Below are positions 53,952 through 62,460 of a stretch of 64,000 bases of DNA, one piece after another (the stretch's first letter is position 1; the number at the start of each line of letters is the position of its first letter). Source of the stretch: Poriferisodalis sp965208925 (GTDB taxonomy: Bacteria; Actinomycetota; Acidimicrobiia; Acidimicrobiales; Poriferisodalaceae); NCBI RefSeq assembly GCF_965208925.1, contig NZ_OZ242364.1, positions 186,001-250,000 on the forward strand, given 5' to 3'. The notes below the pieces were generated by a model. That model ran no database searches. It was not told where the DNA came from and was given only the letters and a program-made list of their open reading frames with translations. The translations under genes and the position numbers were made by a program.

Positions 53952-55139
53952 TCAGGCAACCGTGTCGAGGGCAGCGCCGAGGTCGTCCAGCAGATCCTCG
54001 ACAGTCTCCAGCCCGACCGACAGCCGCACCAGATCGTCGGGGACCTCCAGCGCCGATCCGGCAGCCGACGCGTGGGTCATTGCACCGGGATGCTCGATCA
54101 GCGACTCCACTGCGCCCAGCGATTCGGCCAGGGTGAACACCATTGTGGATTCGACCACGCGCTCGGCAGCCGCACGTCCGCCATGGAGCCGGAACGACAC
54201 CATTCCCCCGAATCCGCTCATCTGGCGGCAGGCGATGTCGTGTCCGAAGTGATCACGCAGTCCGGGGTACAGCACCGAACGAACCGCCGGGTGGTCGTCG
54301 AGCAGATCGACGATCGCTTGCGCGCTCGAACCGTGACGGTCCATGCGCACGCCGAGCGTCTTGACACCGCGCAGCGTCAGGTAGCAGTCGAACGGGCTGG
54401 GAACGGCGCCCACGGCGTTCTGCATGTACACGAGGTGGTCTGCCAGCCCATCGTCGTTGGTGGCCACGAAGCCGCCGACGACATCGCTGTGGCCGCCGAG
54501 GTACTTGGTGGCCGAGTGCACCACGGCATCCGCGCCGAGCGCCAGCGGCTGCTGCAGGTAGGGCGTGGCGAACGTGTTGTCCACCACCACGATGCCGCCC
54601 AGCTCGTGGGTGACTGCACAGATTGCCTCGATGTCGAACACCGTGAGCAGCGGGTTGGTGGGCGTCTCCAGCCACACCATGCGGGTGCTGGCCGTCCAGG
54701 CGTCGCGGATCTTGTCGGGGGCGGTGAGATCGGCAGCGGCCATGCTGACGCCGGCGTTGCCGAAGATCTTGTCGATGAGCCTGAAAGTGCCGCCGTAGGC
54801 GTCATCGCCGAGCAGCAGGCTGTCGGCCGGGCGCAGCACCCGCAGCAGCGCATCCGACGCCGCCAGCCCGCTCGCGAAGGCGAACCCGTGCTGAGCCCCC
54901 TCCAGCGACGCCACGCAGACCTGGTAGGCGTGGCGAGTGGGGTTCCCCGTGCGACCGTATTCGTAGCCATGCCGGGGCTGGCCGACTGCCTCTTGGGCGA
55001 ACGTCGTGGCGAGCGAGATCGGCGTGACCACCGCGCCCGTGTAGGGATCGTGCGGCTGGCCTGCCCGTATGGCGCGTGTCTCGAAGCCGAACTCGTCGGG
55101 ATCCTCGAAACCCGACACCTGCGGGTCGCCGCCCAGCAT
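53952..55139 (-). CDS. Cystathionine gamma-synthase / gamma-lyase-like PLP enzyme
   Basis: A 395-residue PLP-dependent transsulfuration enzyme of the Cys/Met metabolism family. It has the conserved YGRTGNPT at 61-68, the cofactor-stacking AYGGT near 114-118, VDNTFATPYLQQPL, and the PLP Lys in SATKYLGGHSD (Lys 212). The C-terminal SLG-AVESLIEHPGAMTH segment is typical. Gamma-synthase and gamma-lyase cannot be separated by eye. Next to a cystathionine beta-synthase-like gene, gamma-lyase (reverse transsulfuration: homocysteine to cysteine) fits best. Its ATG overlaps the upstream gene's stop by one base (TGATG). Confidence 0.92.
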   Translation of the reverse strand: MLGGDPQVSGFEDPDEFGFETRAIRAGQPHDPYTGAVVTPISLATTFAQEAVGQPRHGYEYGRTGNPTRHAYQVCVASLEGAQHGFAFASGLAASDALLRVLRPADSLLLGDDAYGGTFRLIDKIFGNAGVSMAAADLTAPDKIRDAWTASTRMVWLETPTNPLLTVFDIEAICAVTHELGGIVVVDNTFATPYLQQPLALGADAVVHSATKYLGGHSDVVGGFVATNDDGLADHLVYMQNAVGAVPSPFDCYLTLRGVKTLGVRMDRHGSSAQAIVDLLDDHPAVRSVLYPGLRDHFGHDIACRQMSGFGGMVSFRLHGGRAAAERVVESTMVFTLAESLGAVESLIEHPGAMTHASAAGSALEVPDDLVRLSVGLETVEDLLDDLGAALDTVA

Positions 55140-56173
55140 CAGCTGTTCCCCCCAGGGTCGGGCGGGCTGAGGTCGACCTCGTCGTCATTCGGAAGGCCCT
55201 GCGATGCCAGCCAGTCATCGTCGAATACGCGGCTGAGGTAGAGACGACCGGAATCGGGGATGAGGGTGACCACCAGCGAGCTGGCCGCTCGGCCTGCTGC
55301 GTCGAGCTCGGCCGCTATGCGGAACGCGCCGGTCACTGCCGTGCCGCCCGAACCGCCGGTCAGCAGGCCCTCCCGCCGAGTCACCCGGCGTGCCATCGCA
55401 AAGGAGTCGGTGTCGGTCACAGGAATGACCCGATCGATGAACTTGGCGTGATAAGTGGCGGGCCAGAAGTCCTCGCCGATGCCCTCCACCAGGTAGGCGC
55501 TGCCGTCGCCGCCGCCATAGACCGACTCGGGCGGATCGGCGACGATGACCTCGATGGCGGGGTTCTGCTCCTTCAGGAACCTCCCGACGCCGCTGATGGT
55601 GCCACCGGTGCCTGCACCGGCCACGAAGTGGGTGACCCGCCCGCCGGTCTGCGCCCAGATCTCGGGCCCGGTGGTCTCATGATGCGCCTGCGGGTTGCTC
55701 TGGTTGGAGTACTGGTCGGGCGAGAAGGCTTGAGGCGTCTCAGCCTTCAGGCGCCGGGCGGTGGAGTAGTACGAGCGTGGGTCGTCGGGATCGACCTCGG
55801 CCGGGCACACGACCACTTCGGCGCCGTAGGCCCGCAAGAGCGCAACCTTCTCCGGAGCGACCTTGTCGGTGCACACGAAGATGCAGCGGTACCCCCGCTG
55901 GGCTGCGACGACCGCCAGGCCGACACCGGTGTTGCCCGATGTGGGCTCGACGACGACATCGCCGGGTTGCAGCCGCCCCTCGGCTTCGGCGGCGTCAATC
56001 ATGGCGACGGCGGCTCGATCCTTCACCGAGCCTCCAGGGTTGGAGATCTCAAGCTTCGCCACGACTGGGGTTGCAATCTGCGGTGCCACCCGGCCGAGTC
56101 GCACTAACGGCGTGCCGCCGATGAGCTCCAGCACCGAGGGCGCGATGTCCAGGCCCGCCAAGGCCTTGGGCAT
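55139..56173 (-). CDS. Cystathionine beta-synthase / cysteine synthase-like PLP enzyme
   Basis: A 344-residue fold-type II PLP enzyme. ELIGGTPLVRL opens the domain, the PLP Lys is in SNPGGSVKDRAA (Lys 51), the SGNTG loop is at 79-83, and the phosphate-binding GAGTGGTISG loop lies near 187-196. The extended central region with YSNQSNPQAHHETTGPEIW and the coupling to a gamma-lyase-like gene favour cystathionine beta-synthase over O-acetylserine sulfhydrylase. It lacks the C-terminal CBS (Bateman) pair. GTG 56191 is an alternative start. The pair would convert homocysteine and serine to cysteine. Confidence 0.88.
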   Translation of the reverse strand: MPKALAGLDIAPSVLELIGGTPLVRLGRVAPQIATPVVAKLEISNPGGSVKDRAAVAMIDAAEAEGRLQPGDVVVEPTSGNTGVGLAVVAAQRGYRCIFVCTDKVAPEKVALLRAYGAEVVVCPAEVDPDDPRSYYSTARRLKAETPQAFSPDQYSNQSNPQAHHETTGPEIWAQTGGRVTHFVAGAGTGGTISGVGRFLKEQNPAIEVIVADPPESVYGGGDGSAYLVEGIGEDFWPATYHAKFIDRVIPVTDTDSFAMARRVTRREGLLTGGSGGTAVTGAFRIAAELDAAGRAASSLVVTLIPDSGRLYLSRVFDDDWLASQGLPNDDEVDLSPPDPGGNS

Positions 56174-56267
56174 CGGGCCGTCGCCTGTCACGACGCCACA
56201 GCCTACGAACAGCCCGCCGTGCGAGCATGACGAACGCATGATGCGCCGGTCGTGACACCGGCTTGTG

Positions 56268-58562
56268 TCAGCTGGCGCCGGGGCTCCACTGGGCGGCCTC
56301 GGCAGCGGTGTCGATGCGGTCGGCGCCGTCGATGCGCGTGAGCCGGGTTGCGGGCGCGGCAGCCTCGACGGCATCGCTCACGGAGGCCGGTACCGCCCCG
56401 GCGCCGCCGATGATCACGACGCGTGCCGGCCGGTAGTCGACGAGCAGCTGACGGGTCGGCTCAGGCAGCGCGCCGGGCGCCGCGTAGACGACCGCTGCGT
56501 CGGCGGTACGCGCCACGAGAGCCGTCGCGATGCCGACGTCGGGCGGCCGCCACCCGTCGACGATCACCACCGTCCGCCTCGCCGCTTGCCCAGGGTCGCC
56601 CAGCGACCTGCGGGCCGCAGCCGCCGCGGTGGCAGCGCGGTCGGATCCGGTGAGCCGCTCCACAGCCGCCTCTCCAGCGGCGGCGACGACCGCGTCGAAC
56701 ACCCCAGCGCTCACCGCTCCCTCGCCGCCGACCACGACGACGCGAACCACGGGATAGTCAACGATGACCCGCCGTGCCGGCGCAGGCAGTTCCTCGGCGC
56801 TGCTCAGCAGGACCGCCGCGTTCTGCATGCGGGCCGCCAACGCCGCAGCAGCCCCGATGTCAGGCGCACTCCACCCGTTCGCGATCACCACCACACGCCC
56901 GGCGCCGGCCCCTGGGCTTCCCAGCACCTCGCGCGCTGCCTGCGCAGCGGTGTCGACGCGGTCCGCGCCCGCGATGCGATCCACCTCGACACCTGCAACC
57001 ACTCCGTGGGCAGCGGTCAGCACCGCCGGTGCCAGCGCAGCCGTACCGCCGACCGCGACCACCCTGCGCGGCGACAGCTTGCACAGTGCTTCCTCGGCAG
57101 CCGGCTCGAGCCGATCCGCCGATGTATAGAGCACTGCCGAATCAGCCGTGCGGGCCGCCAGCGCCGCAGCGACCCCGATGTCCGCGGCACTCCAGCCGTT
57201 CGCCAAGATCACGGTATCGCTGAGTGATCCCCTGCACCCCGCCTCCTCCTCGTCAGCACTGCCACCACCACCGAAACCATCGCCGCCGCCACCACTACCG
57301 CCGCCACCGCTACCGCCACCGCCACTGCCACCACCGGTGGGACACGCTCGTGTCAGCGCATTCGAATCGTTGGACGCGGCGCTCTCGCCGTCAGCGTTCG
57401 ACGCGAACAGCCGCCACGCATACCAGGTGTCGCAGGCGAGGCCTCCGGCGACATAGGAAGTGGCCCCCGGCGCTAGCCGCACCGTGGTCACGCCGGGCTC
57501 CTCCCACGGGTCGTAATCGACGGACCGCACGTGCCCGGAGCTGGGCCGACGCTGCAAGATGTAGCCCGTCAGCGGCAGGTCGGCCGGGGTTCGCGGGGCG
57601 CTCCACGACAGACGCACACTGCCCGCGCCCGTGGATGTCGAGGCGAGGAAATCGACCGCCTCGGGCGGGCGCCAGTCGTCGTCGAACAGCTCGACCCTGC
57701 CGCCCACCGAGCCGCTGTTCCGCATCGGGTGGGCACCCCAGAACCTGATCCACTCGGTACGCTCCTTGTGGGTGTCCTGGATCGGAGTGATGGTCACCGT
57801 CGTGGTGCCGCTGAGCTGCCCCGCCGGGATCGTGACAGCGCGCGGAGGGTCCGGGTCGAGCGTGTAGTCGCCCGACTCGCCCTTCGTCGCTGTCGACGAA
57901 TCCGATATGTGCATCGTGACCGTCAAGTCCATGGCATAGGCCACGCTGCCGCCCAAGCTCGCGGTCAGCGTCACCGTTGTCGCCGTGTCAGCCTCGCTGA
58001 TGCCCGACGGGCTCGCGCTCGTGTACATCGCGTTCGAGATGGTGTCGTCGTCGGCAATCGTCAGCATCGCCGGGTTCACGATGTCCGAGGGACTCGACGA
58101 CGTGCCCGTGATCTTCACGGTCTCGCCGGCGTCTTCGTCGAGGCTGTCCTGGACCGGCGTGATCATGAACGACTCGCTGGCTGAGGAGGCGCCAGCGGGG
58201 ATCGTGAGGCTAGCGGGCAGCGCCGTGTGCGTGTAATCGGTGTCGACGACAGCCGTGCCTTCCAGCGGCGATTCGAGCGTCACCACTGTGCCGGTGCTGC
58301 GCGTCGCCGAGGCCTGGAACGTCGCGGTGACGGTCACCGTGACCGGGCCCTGGGTGCCCTCGCCGATGCTCGACGGACTGACCGACAAGTCGATCATCGT
58401 GACCGCCTGCGCGCCAACCGCGCCGGTACCAAGGCGCGTGCCCGACGGTGTCGGGATCGCCATGAGCACCGACGCCGCCATCACCGCCGCGACAAGCCGT
58501 CCAACCGGTGCCCGACGGGCGAACCGCGATGTCGTATGTGAATGCCCAAGCCATGTCGTCAC
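56268..58562 (-). CDS. Secreted CWB2 surface protein, short paralogue of the giant protein (764 residues)
   Basis: Domain order: signal peptide (about 1-52, with an Arg-rich start and the core LVAAVMAASVLMAI), two Calx-beta modules (about 55-175 and 178-290), one fibronectin III module (about 298-400), a (GGGGS)-like linker (about 407-440) and three CWB2 repeats (about 445-764). This is the C-terminal architecture of the 8,948-residue protein in miniature. The GTG start lacks a Shine-Dalgarno and is preceded by the AT-rich motif shared with the giant gene. Export and cell-wall attachment are inferred from the signal peptide and CWB2 repeats; the ligand is unknown. It lies 76-94 bases upstream of the CBS-like gene, depending on that gene's start. 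Confidence 0.92.
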   Translation of the reverse strand: MTTWLGHSHTTSRFARRAPVGRLVAAVMAASVLMAIPTPSGTRLGTGAVGAQAVTMIDLSVSPSSIGEGTQGPVTVTVTATFQASATRSTGTVVTLESPLEGTAVVDTDYTHTALPASLTIPAGASSASESFMITPVQDSLDEDAGETVKITGTSSSPSDIVNPAMLTIADDDTISNAMYTSASPSGISEADTATTVTLTASLGGSVAYAMDLTVTMHISDSSTATKGESGDYTLDPDPPRAVTIPAGQLSGTTTVTITPIQDTHKERTEWIRFWGAHPMRNSGSVGGRVELFDDDWRPPEAVDFLASTSTGAGSVRLSWSAPRTPADLPLTGYILQRRPSSGHVRSVDYDPWEEPGVTTVRLAPGATSYVAGGLACDTWYAWRLFASNADGESAASNDSNALTRACPTGGGSGGGGSGGGGSGGGGDGFGGGGSADEEEAGCRGSLSDTVILANGWSAADIGVAAALAARTADSAVLYTSADRLEPAAEEALCKLSPRRVVAVGGTAALAPAVLTAAHGVVAGVEVDRIAGADRVDTAAQAAREVLGSPGAGAGRVVVIANGWSAPDIGAAAALAARMQNAAVLLSSAEELPAPARRVIVDYPVVRVVVVGGEGAVSAGVFDAVVAAAGEAAVERLTGSDRAATAAAAARRSLGDPGQAARRTVVIVDGWRPPDVGIATALVARTADAAVVYAAPGALPEPTRQLLVDYRPARVVIIGGAGAVPASVSDAVEAAAPATRLTRIDGADRIDTAAEAAQWSPGAS

Positions 58563-58585
58563 ACATGAAGATTTACATATGCGGT
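58563..58585 (-). promoter_or_regulatory. AT-rich start-proximal motif of the short CWB2 gene
   Basis: On the minus strand ATGTAAATCTTCAT ends 2 bases before the GTG start. TAAATC lies 7 bases from the G, the spacing expected of a -10 element for a leaderless transcript. The motif is shared with the giant gene's start region. Confidence 0.5.
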
Positions 58586-58616
58586 GGCAGATCGTCGGAC
58601 ACCCGGCGACACTGGC

Positions 58617-59555
58617 TCAGGCAATCGGCTCCATGAGCGAGGCCAGCGGGGACAGCTCCGAGCGCACCAGCTCGACGCCGCCTTCGGGCAGCACCGACAC
58701 TTCGTGCCACAGGCGCAGCTTGGGCGGGCGCCCCAGCAAGTGCACTGTGGAGAGGAACGAGTGGAAGATGGCCAGGTGCGTGGAGTGCGACTTCGACCAG
58801 GCCTCCAGCGAAGCCAGGTCGTCGAACCAGCCCACGAAGCTCGTGGACTGCAGATCCTCCCCGTCGATGGTCTGCTCTCGCAGGAATCGACTCGAAATGC
58901 AGCCGGAATCGCGGTTGGCGGCCAGGAATTCGATGCCGGCGCGCAGCTTCGGCTCGATGTCGGTGAAGTACATCTCCCGCTCGTCGTCAAGGCACTCGTC
59001 CCACTTCTGGCCGGAGCGGATGAGGCACAAGTTGGCCGGCAGCGGCGAGCCCGCAGCGGCCTCGAAGGGGTCGTCCGCGCTGGCCGCCATGCGGTCGCGT
59101 GCGGCGCCCCAGTAGTCGTGCAGTTCGGTGAGGTCCACTGACGTCAGGTTGCGCACGCCTGGCAGCGGGCGCTTGGTGCCGGCAATGGTCTCCCAGCGCT
59201 CCGCCGGAATGATCGCCGTCTCGCAATAGACCCCGGCGCGCTCAAGCACCTCGCAGCCGTCACGCCAGCGCTCGTACACGGCCGGATCGACCCAATACGC
59301 CATGAACACAGTCTCGATATCGCCCTGCGCTTCCTGCGCATCGTCTCCCTCGTCGCTGAAGTTGACGACGCGGGCCCGCTCGACGTGGTCGGGCGCCTCG
59401 CCGCCGCCAGTCAGCGCTGCCTGCAGCTCGGCCAAGGTGTCCGCGTTGCCGGGACCCTTCGAGAAGATCATCGAGTAGGCCGTCAGCTCGGGAAAGTCGA
59501 CCACGCACCAGGCGGGCGCGCTGGGCGTATGATCCTCGGGCCGATTCGCTGCCAT
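58617..59555 (-). CDS. Aldoxime dehydratase-like haem protein (phenylacetaldoxime dehydratase family)
   Basis: A 312-residue protein matching the haem-containing aldoxime dehydratases (OxdA/OxdB type), which dehydrate aldoximes to nitriles using ferrous haem b. The C-terminal half carries the family signature: NLCLIRSGQKWDEC, DSGCISSRFL, LEAWSKSHSTHLAIF with the proximal haem His at about 260, and LRLWHEVSVLPEGG with the catalytic distal His at about 284. Family members are commonly about 350 residues, so this one is slightly short. ATG 59555 has AAGGGG 6-11 bases upstream. No nitrilase or nitrile hydratase gene is adjacent. It diverges from the hybrid kinase across a 223-base gap. Confidence 0.82.
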   Translation of the reverse strand: MAANRPEDHTPSAPAWCVVDFPELTAYSMIFSKGPGNADTLAELQAALTGGGEAPDHVERARVVNFSDEGDDAQEAQGDIETVFMAYWVDPAVYERWRDGCEVLERAGVYCETAIIPAERWETIAGTKRPLPGVRNLTSVDLTELHDYWGAARDRMAASADDPFEAAAGSPLPANLCLIRSGQKWDECLDDEREMYFTDIEPKLRAGIEFLAANRDSGCISSRFLREQTIDGEDLQSTSFVGWFDDLASLEAWSKSHSTHLAIFHSFLSTVHLLGRPPKLRLWHEVSVLPEGGVELVRSELSPLASLMEPIA

Positions 59556-59778
59556 CTGAGCCCCTTGGTGCGCGGACGGCCAACCGGTGCAGGCGGCCAA
59601 GAGCGACGACGCGGATCGTACTGCCGCTCTCACGTCTCTGCCCGCGGAGTCTCCGTCGGTCGAACACGTACCGTATGCGCTCGCGGAGACTCGCTGAGCA
59701 CGCGCTGTCATATCCTGCACTATCAGACGCGTCCGGTATGTGCATGTACGTGTACCGGCGAACTTGCGAGGTGCCGAG
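59556..59778. promoter_or_regulatory. Divergent control region between aldoxime dehydratase and hybrid kinase genes
   Basis: This 223-base gap has no gene. Two related strings, GCGGAGTCTC (near 59645) and GCGGAGACTC (near 59683), lie about 38 bases apart. They may be binding sites for the kinase fusion's own DNA-binding domain; this is conjecture. Confidence 0.35.
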
Positions 59779-62136
59779 ATGGCTGACTTCGACCGATTGA
59801 GTGCAGAGAACGAGATGCTGCGGTCCCGTCTGGCGGGGCTGACCGAGGCGATCCTGCGCATCAGCGAGGACCTGGACCTTGACGTGGTGCTGCAGCAGGT
59901 GGTGGACGGCGCTCGGATCCTGACCGGCGCTCGCTACGGCGCCATCACGACGATGGACGATGCCGGAGAGCTGCAGGACGTGCTGTTCTCGGGCCTGTCG
60001 CCCGAGGACGAGCAGATGGTGGTGGGATACGAGCGCGGCATCGAGCTGTTCGGGTACCTCAGCGGGATGGACGAGCCGCTGCGGACCAGCAACTTTGTGG
60101 AGCATGTCGAGTCGGTGGGGTTTGACGGCTTCCAGCCCTACATCGGCGCGTTCCTCGGCGCGCAGATCAAGGTACGGGACCGCCAAGTGGGCACGATGTT
60201 CGTCGGCGAGAAGCACGACGGCTCCGAGTTCGCCCACGAGGACGAGGAGGCCGTGGAGATGTTCGCCAGCCAGGCGGCGATGGCCCTCACCAACGCCCGC
60301 CGTTATGGCGACGAGCAGCGCGCCAAGGCCGACCTCCAGGCGCTGGTCAACACCTCGCCGGTGGGCGTGGTGATCGTGGACGCCGCCTCTCGGGATGTCC
60401 TCATGGCGAACCGGGAGGCGCGCCGGCTGCTCGGCATCGGGCAGGGGCAGGAATACCTCTCGCTGGCGAGCTTCGCGCAGCTCAGCTACAAGCGGATGGA
60501 CGGCTCGGAGACATCCATCGAAGACCTGCCGTTCGAGCAGGCGTTGCTCGCCGACGAGCCGGTGCAGGCCGAAGAACTGGTGATCGTGCGTCCCGACGGC
60601 AGCGAGGTGGCGACACTGGTCAACACCGCGGCGATCCGTTCCGACGGGGGCGAGCTGACGACCATCATCGCGACTATCCAGGATGCGTCGCCGCTGGAGG
60701 ACCTCGAACGGCTGCGGGCCGAGTTCCTGGCGGTGGCGAGCCATGAGCTGCGGGCGCCGCTGACCGCGATCAAGGGCTCTGCTGCCACCGTGCTCGACTC
60801 GCGGGTGCCTCCTGATGCCGCCGAGGTGCGCCAGTTCTTCCGCATCGTCGAGGAACGTGCCGACCACATGCGGGACCTGATCAACGATCTGCTGGACATG
60901 ACCCGCATCGAGGCCGGAACGCTGTCGGTGACGACCGAGCCGGCGGATCTGGCCTCGATCGTCGACCACGCGAAGAGTGCATTCCTCAGCGGCGGGCATC
61001 CGCATCACGTCAAGATCGACCTGTTTCCCAACCTGCCGCGTGTGTGGGCGGACCGCCAGCGGATCGCGCAGGTGCTGCACAACCTGTTCTCCAATGCGGC
61101 TGCCAGCTCGCATGAATGGTCCACGATCACCGTGGAAGCGTCGCTGGACGACACCCATGTGGCAGTCTCGGTCACCGACGAGGGCGCCGGCATCGCACCA
61201 GAGCGGCTGCCGCTGCTGTTCACCAAGTTCCCGCGCGCTCGTGACGAGCACGAGACCCGTCCCGGCACCGGCTACGGACTGGGCCTCGCGATCTGCAAGG
61301 GCATCGTGGAAGCCCACGGCGGTCGCATCTGGGCCCACAGCGCCGGGCACAACCGGGGCGCCCAGTTCACCTTCACCGTCCCCGTCCTCGACGAGCCGGC
61401 TGCAATCGCGGGCGTCGCCGATCCTGATCTCGGCGCCGGTGCCCGCGGACCTGCGAAGGTGGAGCGCATCCTCGTCGTCGAGGACGACCCCCAGACGCTG
61501 CGGTACACCCGCAACACGCTCGCACGCGCCGGCTATACCCCGATCGTCACCGACGACCCGAACGAGCTCGACCACCTCCTGGACACCGAGATGCCCCATC
61601 TCGCACTGCTGGATCTGATGCTGCCCGGCGCAGACGCTTTCGAGCTCATCAGGCGCAGCCCCAAGGTGCTCGAGATACCGGTCATCATCGTGTCGGGGCG
61701 CGGCGACGACCAGCTCGTCGCCAAGGCCTTCGAGCTGGGAGCGGCCGATTACATCGTCAAGCCGTTCTCGCCCACCGAGCTGCTGGCGCGCATCGCGGCG
61801 GCCCTGCGCAGGCGCGCGCAGTCCCGGCACGCCGAGCCCTACCGGCTGGCCGACCTCACCGTCGACTACATGACGCACAGCGTCACCGTCGCCGGCAACG
61901 CCGTGAACCTCACCCCCACCGAATACAAGCTGCTGTCGGAGCTGTGCATCAACGCCGGCCGCGACCTCAGCTACGAGCAACTGCTCGAGGCCGTCTGGGG
62001 GGATGGCGCCAGCGGCGACGCCCAGCGCGTGCGCACCTTCGTCAAGGACCTGCGGGCCAAGCTGGGCGACCGCGCGCGCAAGCCCACCTACATCCTCACG
62101 GTCCCCAACGTCGGCTACCGCGCCGCCACCCCCTAA
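59779..62136 (+). CDS. Single-chain two-component protein: GAF-PAS-histidine kinase-receiver-winged helix
   Basis: A 785-residue protein joining all parts of a two-component system. After a short coiled coil come a GAF domain (about 30-172), a PAS domain (about 188-300), HisKA with the phosphorylated His 322 in SHELRAPLTA, and an HATPase with N-box HNLFSNAAA (about 434-442), G1 DEGAGIAP and G2 GTGYGLGL. A receiver follows at about 562-680 with phospho-acceptor Asp 612 and Lys 661. An OmpR-type winged helix ends the chain (about 690-785, NVGYRA). No membrane segment is seen, so sensing is cytosolic. ATG 59779 has GAGGT 8 bases upstream. It is probably a regulator of nearby genes, with the divergent aldoxime dehydratase the first candidate. 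Confidence 0.92.
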   Translation: MADFDRLSAENEMLRSRLAGLTEAILRISEDLDLDVVLQQVVDGARILTGARYGAITTMDDAGELQDVLFSGLSPEDEQMVVGYERGIELFGYLSGMDEPLRTSNFVEHVESVGFDGFQPYIGAFLGAQIKVRDRQVGTMFVGEKHDGSEFAHEDEEAVEMFASQAAMALTNARRYGDEQRAKADLQALVNTSPVGVVIVDAASRDVLMANREARRLLGIGQGQEYLSLASFAQLSYKRMDGSETSIEDLPFEQALLADEPVQAEELVIVRPDGSEVATLVNTAAIRSDGGELTTIIATIQDASPLEDLERLRAEFLAVASHELRAPLTAIKGSAATVLDSRVPPDAAEVRQFFRIVEERADHMRDLINDLLDMTRIEAGTLSVTTEPADLASIVDHAKSAFLSGGHPHHVKIDLFPNLPRVWADRQRIAQVLHNLFSNAAASSHEWSTITVEASLDDTHVAVSVTDEGAGIAPERLPLLFTKFPRARDEHETRPGTGYGLGLAICKGIVEAHGGRIWAHSAGHNRGAQFTFTVPVLDEPAAIAGVADPDLGAGARGPAKVERILVVEDDPQTLRYTRNTLARAGYTPIVTDDPNELDHLLDTEMPHLALLDLMLPGADAFELIRRSPKVLEIPVIIVSGRGDDQLVAKAFELGAADYIVKPFSPTELLARIAAALRRRAQSRHAEPYRLADLTVDYMTHSVTVAGNAVNLTPTEYKLLSELCINAGRDLSYEQLLEAVWGDGASGDAQRVRTFVKDLRAKLGDRARKPTYILTVPNVGYRAATP

Positions 62137-62142
62137 ACCGCG

Positions 62143-62439
62143 GCCTAGCGCGGTGGCGAGGTGGATCGCGTCCAGGATGCGCAGTTCGGGAGGGTCGAGC
62201 AAGGCCGCCCGCTCGGCGATGTCACTGGTGATGCGAGTCCATGTCACCGAACCGAGCCGTGATCAAGCTTCCACCACCAATGCGGACCGGCAGCGGCGGA
62301 CAGCTCGAATGGTCTCCGTCCGCGCCAGGTCCGATGAGACAGCCCGCACGTTCTCCTGTTTCAGCCAGGCGTAGAGCGCGAACGACTCCGATTCCTCCAC
62401 GATCAGCTTGACCAGCGCGGAGCTGTCGAGATAGTGCAC
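62143..62439 (-). pseudogene. Remnant of a VapC-type PIN toxin (premature TGA, 3' end missing)
   Basis: From GTG 62439 the frame reads VHYLDSSALVKLIVEESES, a typical VapC start with Asp 5, continues to SSDLARTETIRAVRR (Glu 42) and meets TGA at 62263-62265. PIN similarity resumes in the same frame after the stop (WTRITSDIAERAALLDPP, then LDAIHLATAL with Asp about 90). It then stops near 62145, where the sequence runs into the 3' end of the hybrid kinase gene. The final PIN Asp region is lost. A single C-to-T change in an Arg CGA codon could explain the TGA. It lies 21 bases after the vapB-like remnant. Confidence 0.75.
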
Positions 62440-62460
62440 GGCTGCGCTGCGGAACTCTCA

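Noticed and set aside
59260..62247. 995-codon minus-strand frame across the hybrid kinase gene.
   Set aside because: Only its first roughly 35 codons (PIN remnant) and its last part (aldoxime dehydratase frame overlap) show any protein pattern. The rest is antisense shadow of the kinase.
62263..62265. TGA in the PIN-toxin remnant as a second selenocysteine codon.
   Set aside because: VapC proteins have no Cys or Sec at this place, no obvious SECIS follows, and the gene also lacks its C-terminus. It is a pseudogene stop.
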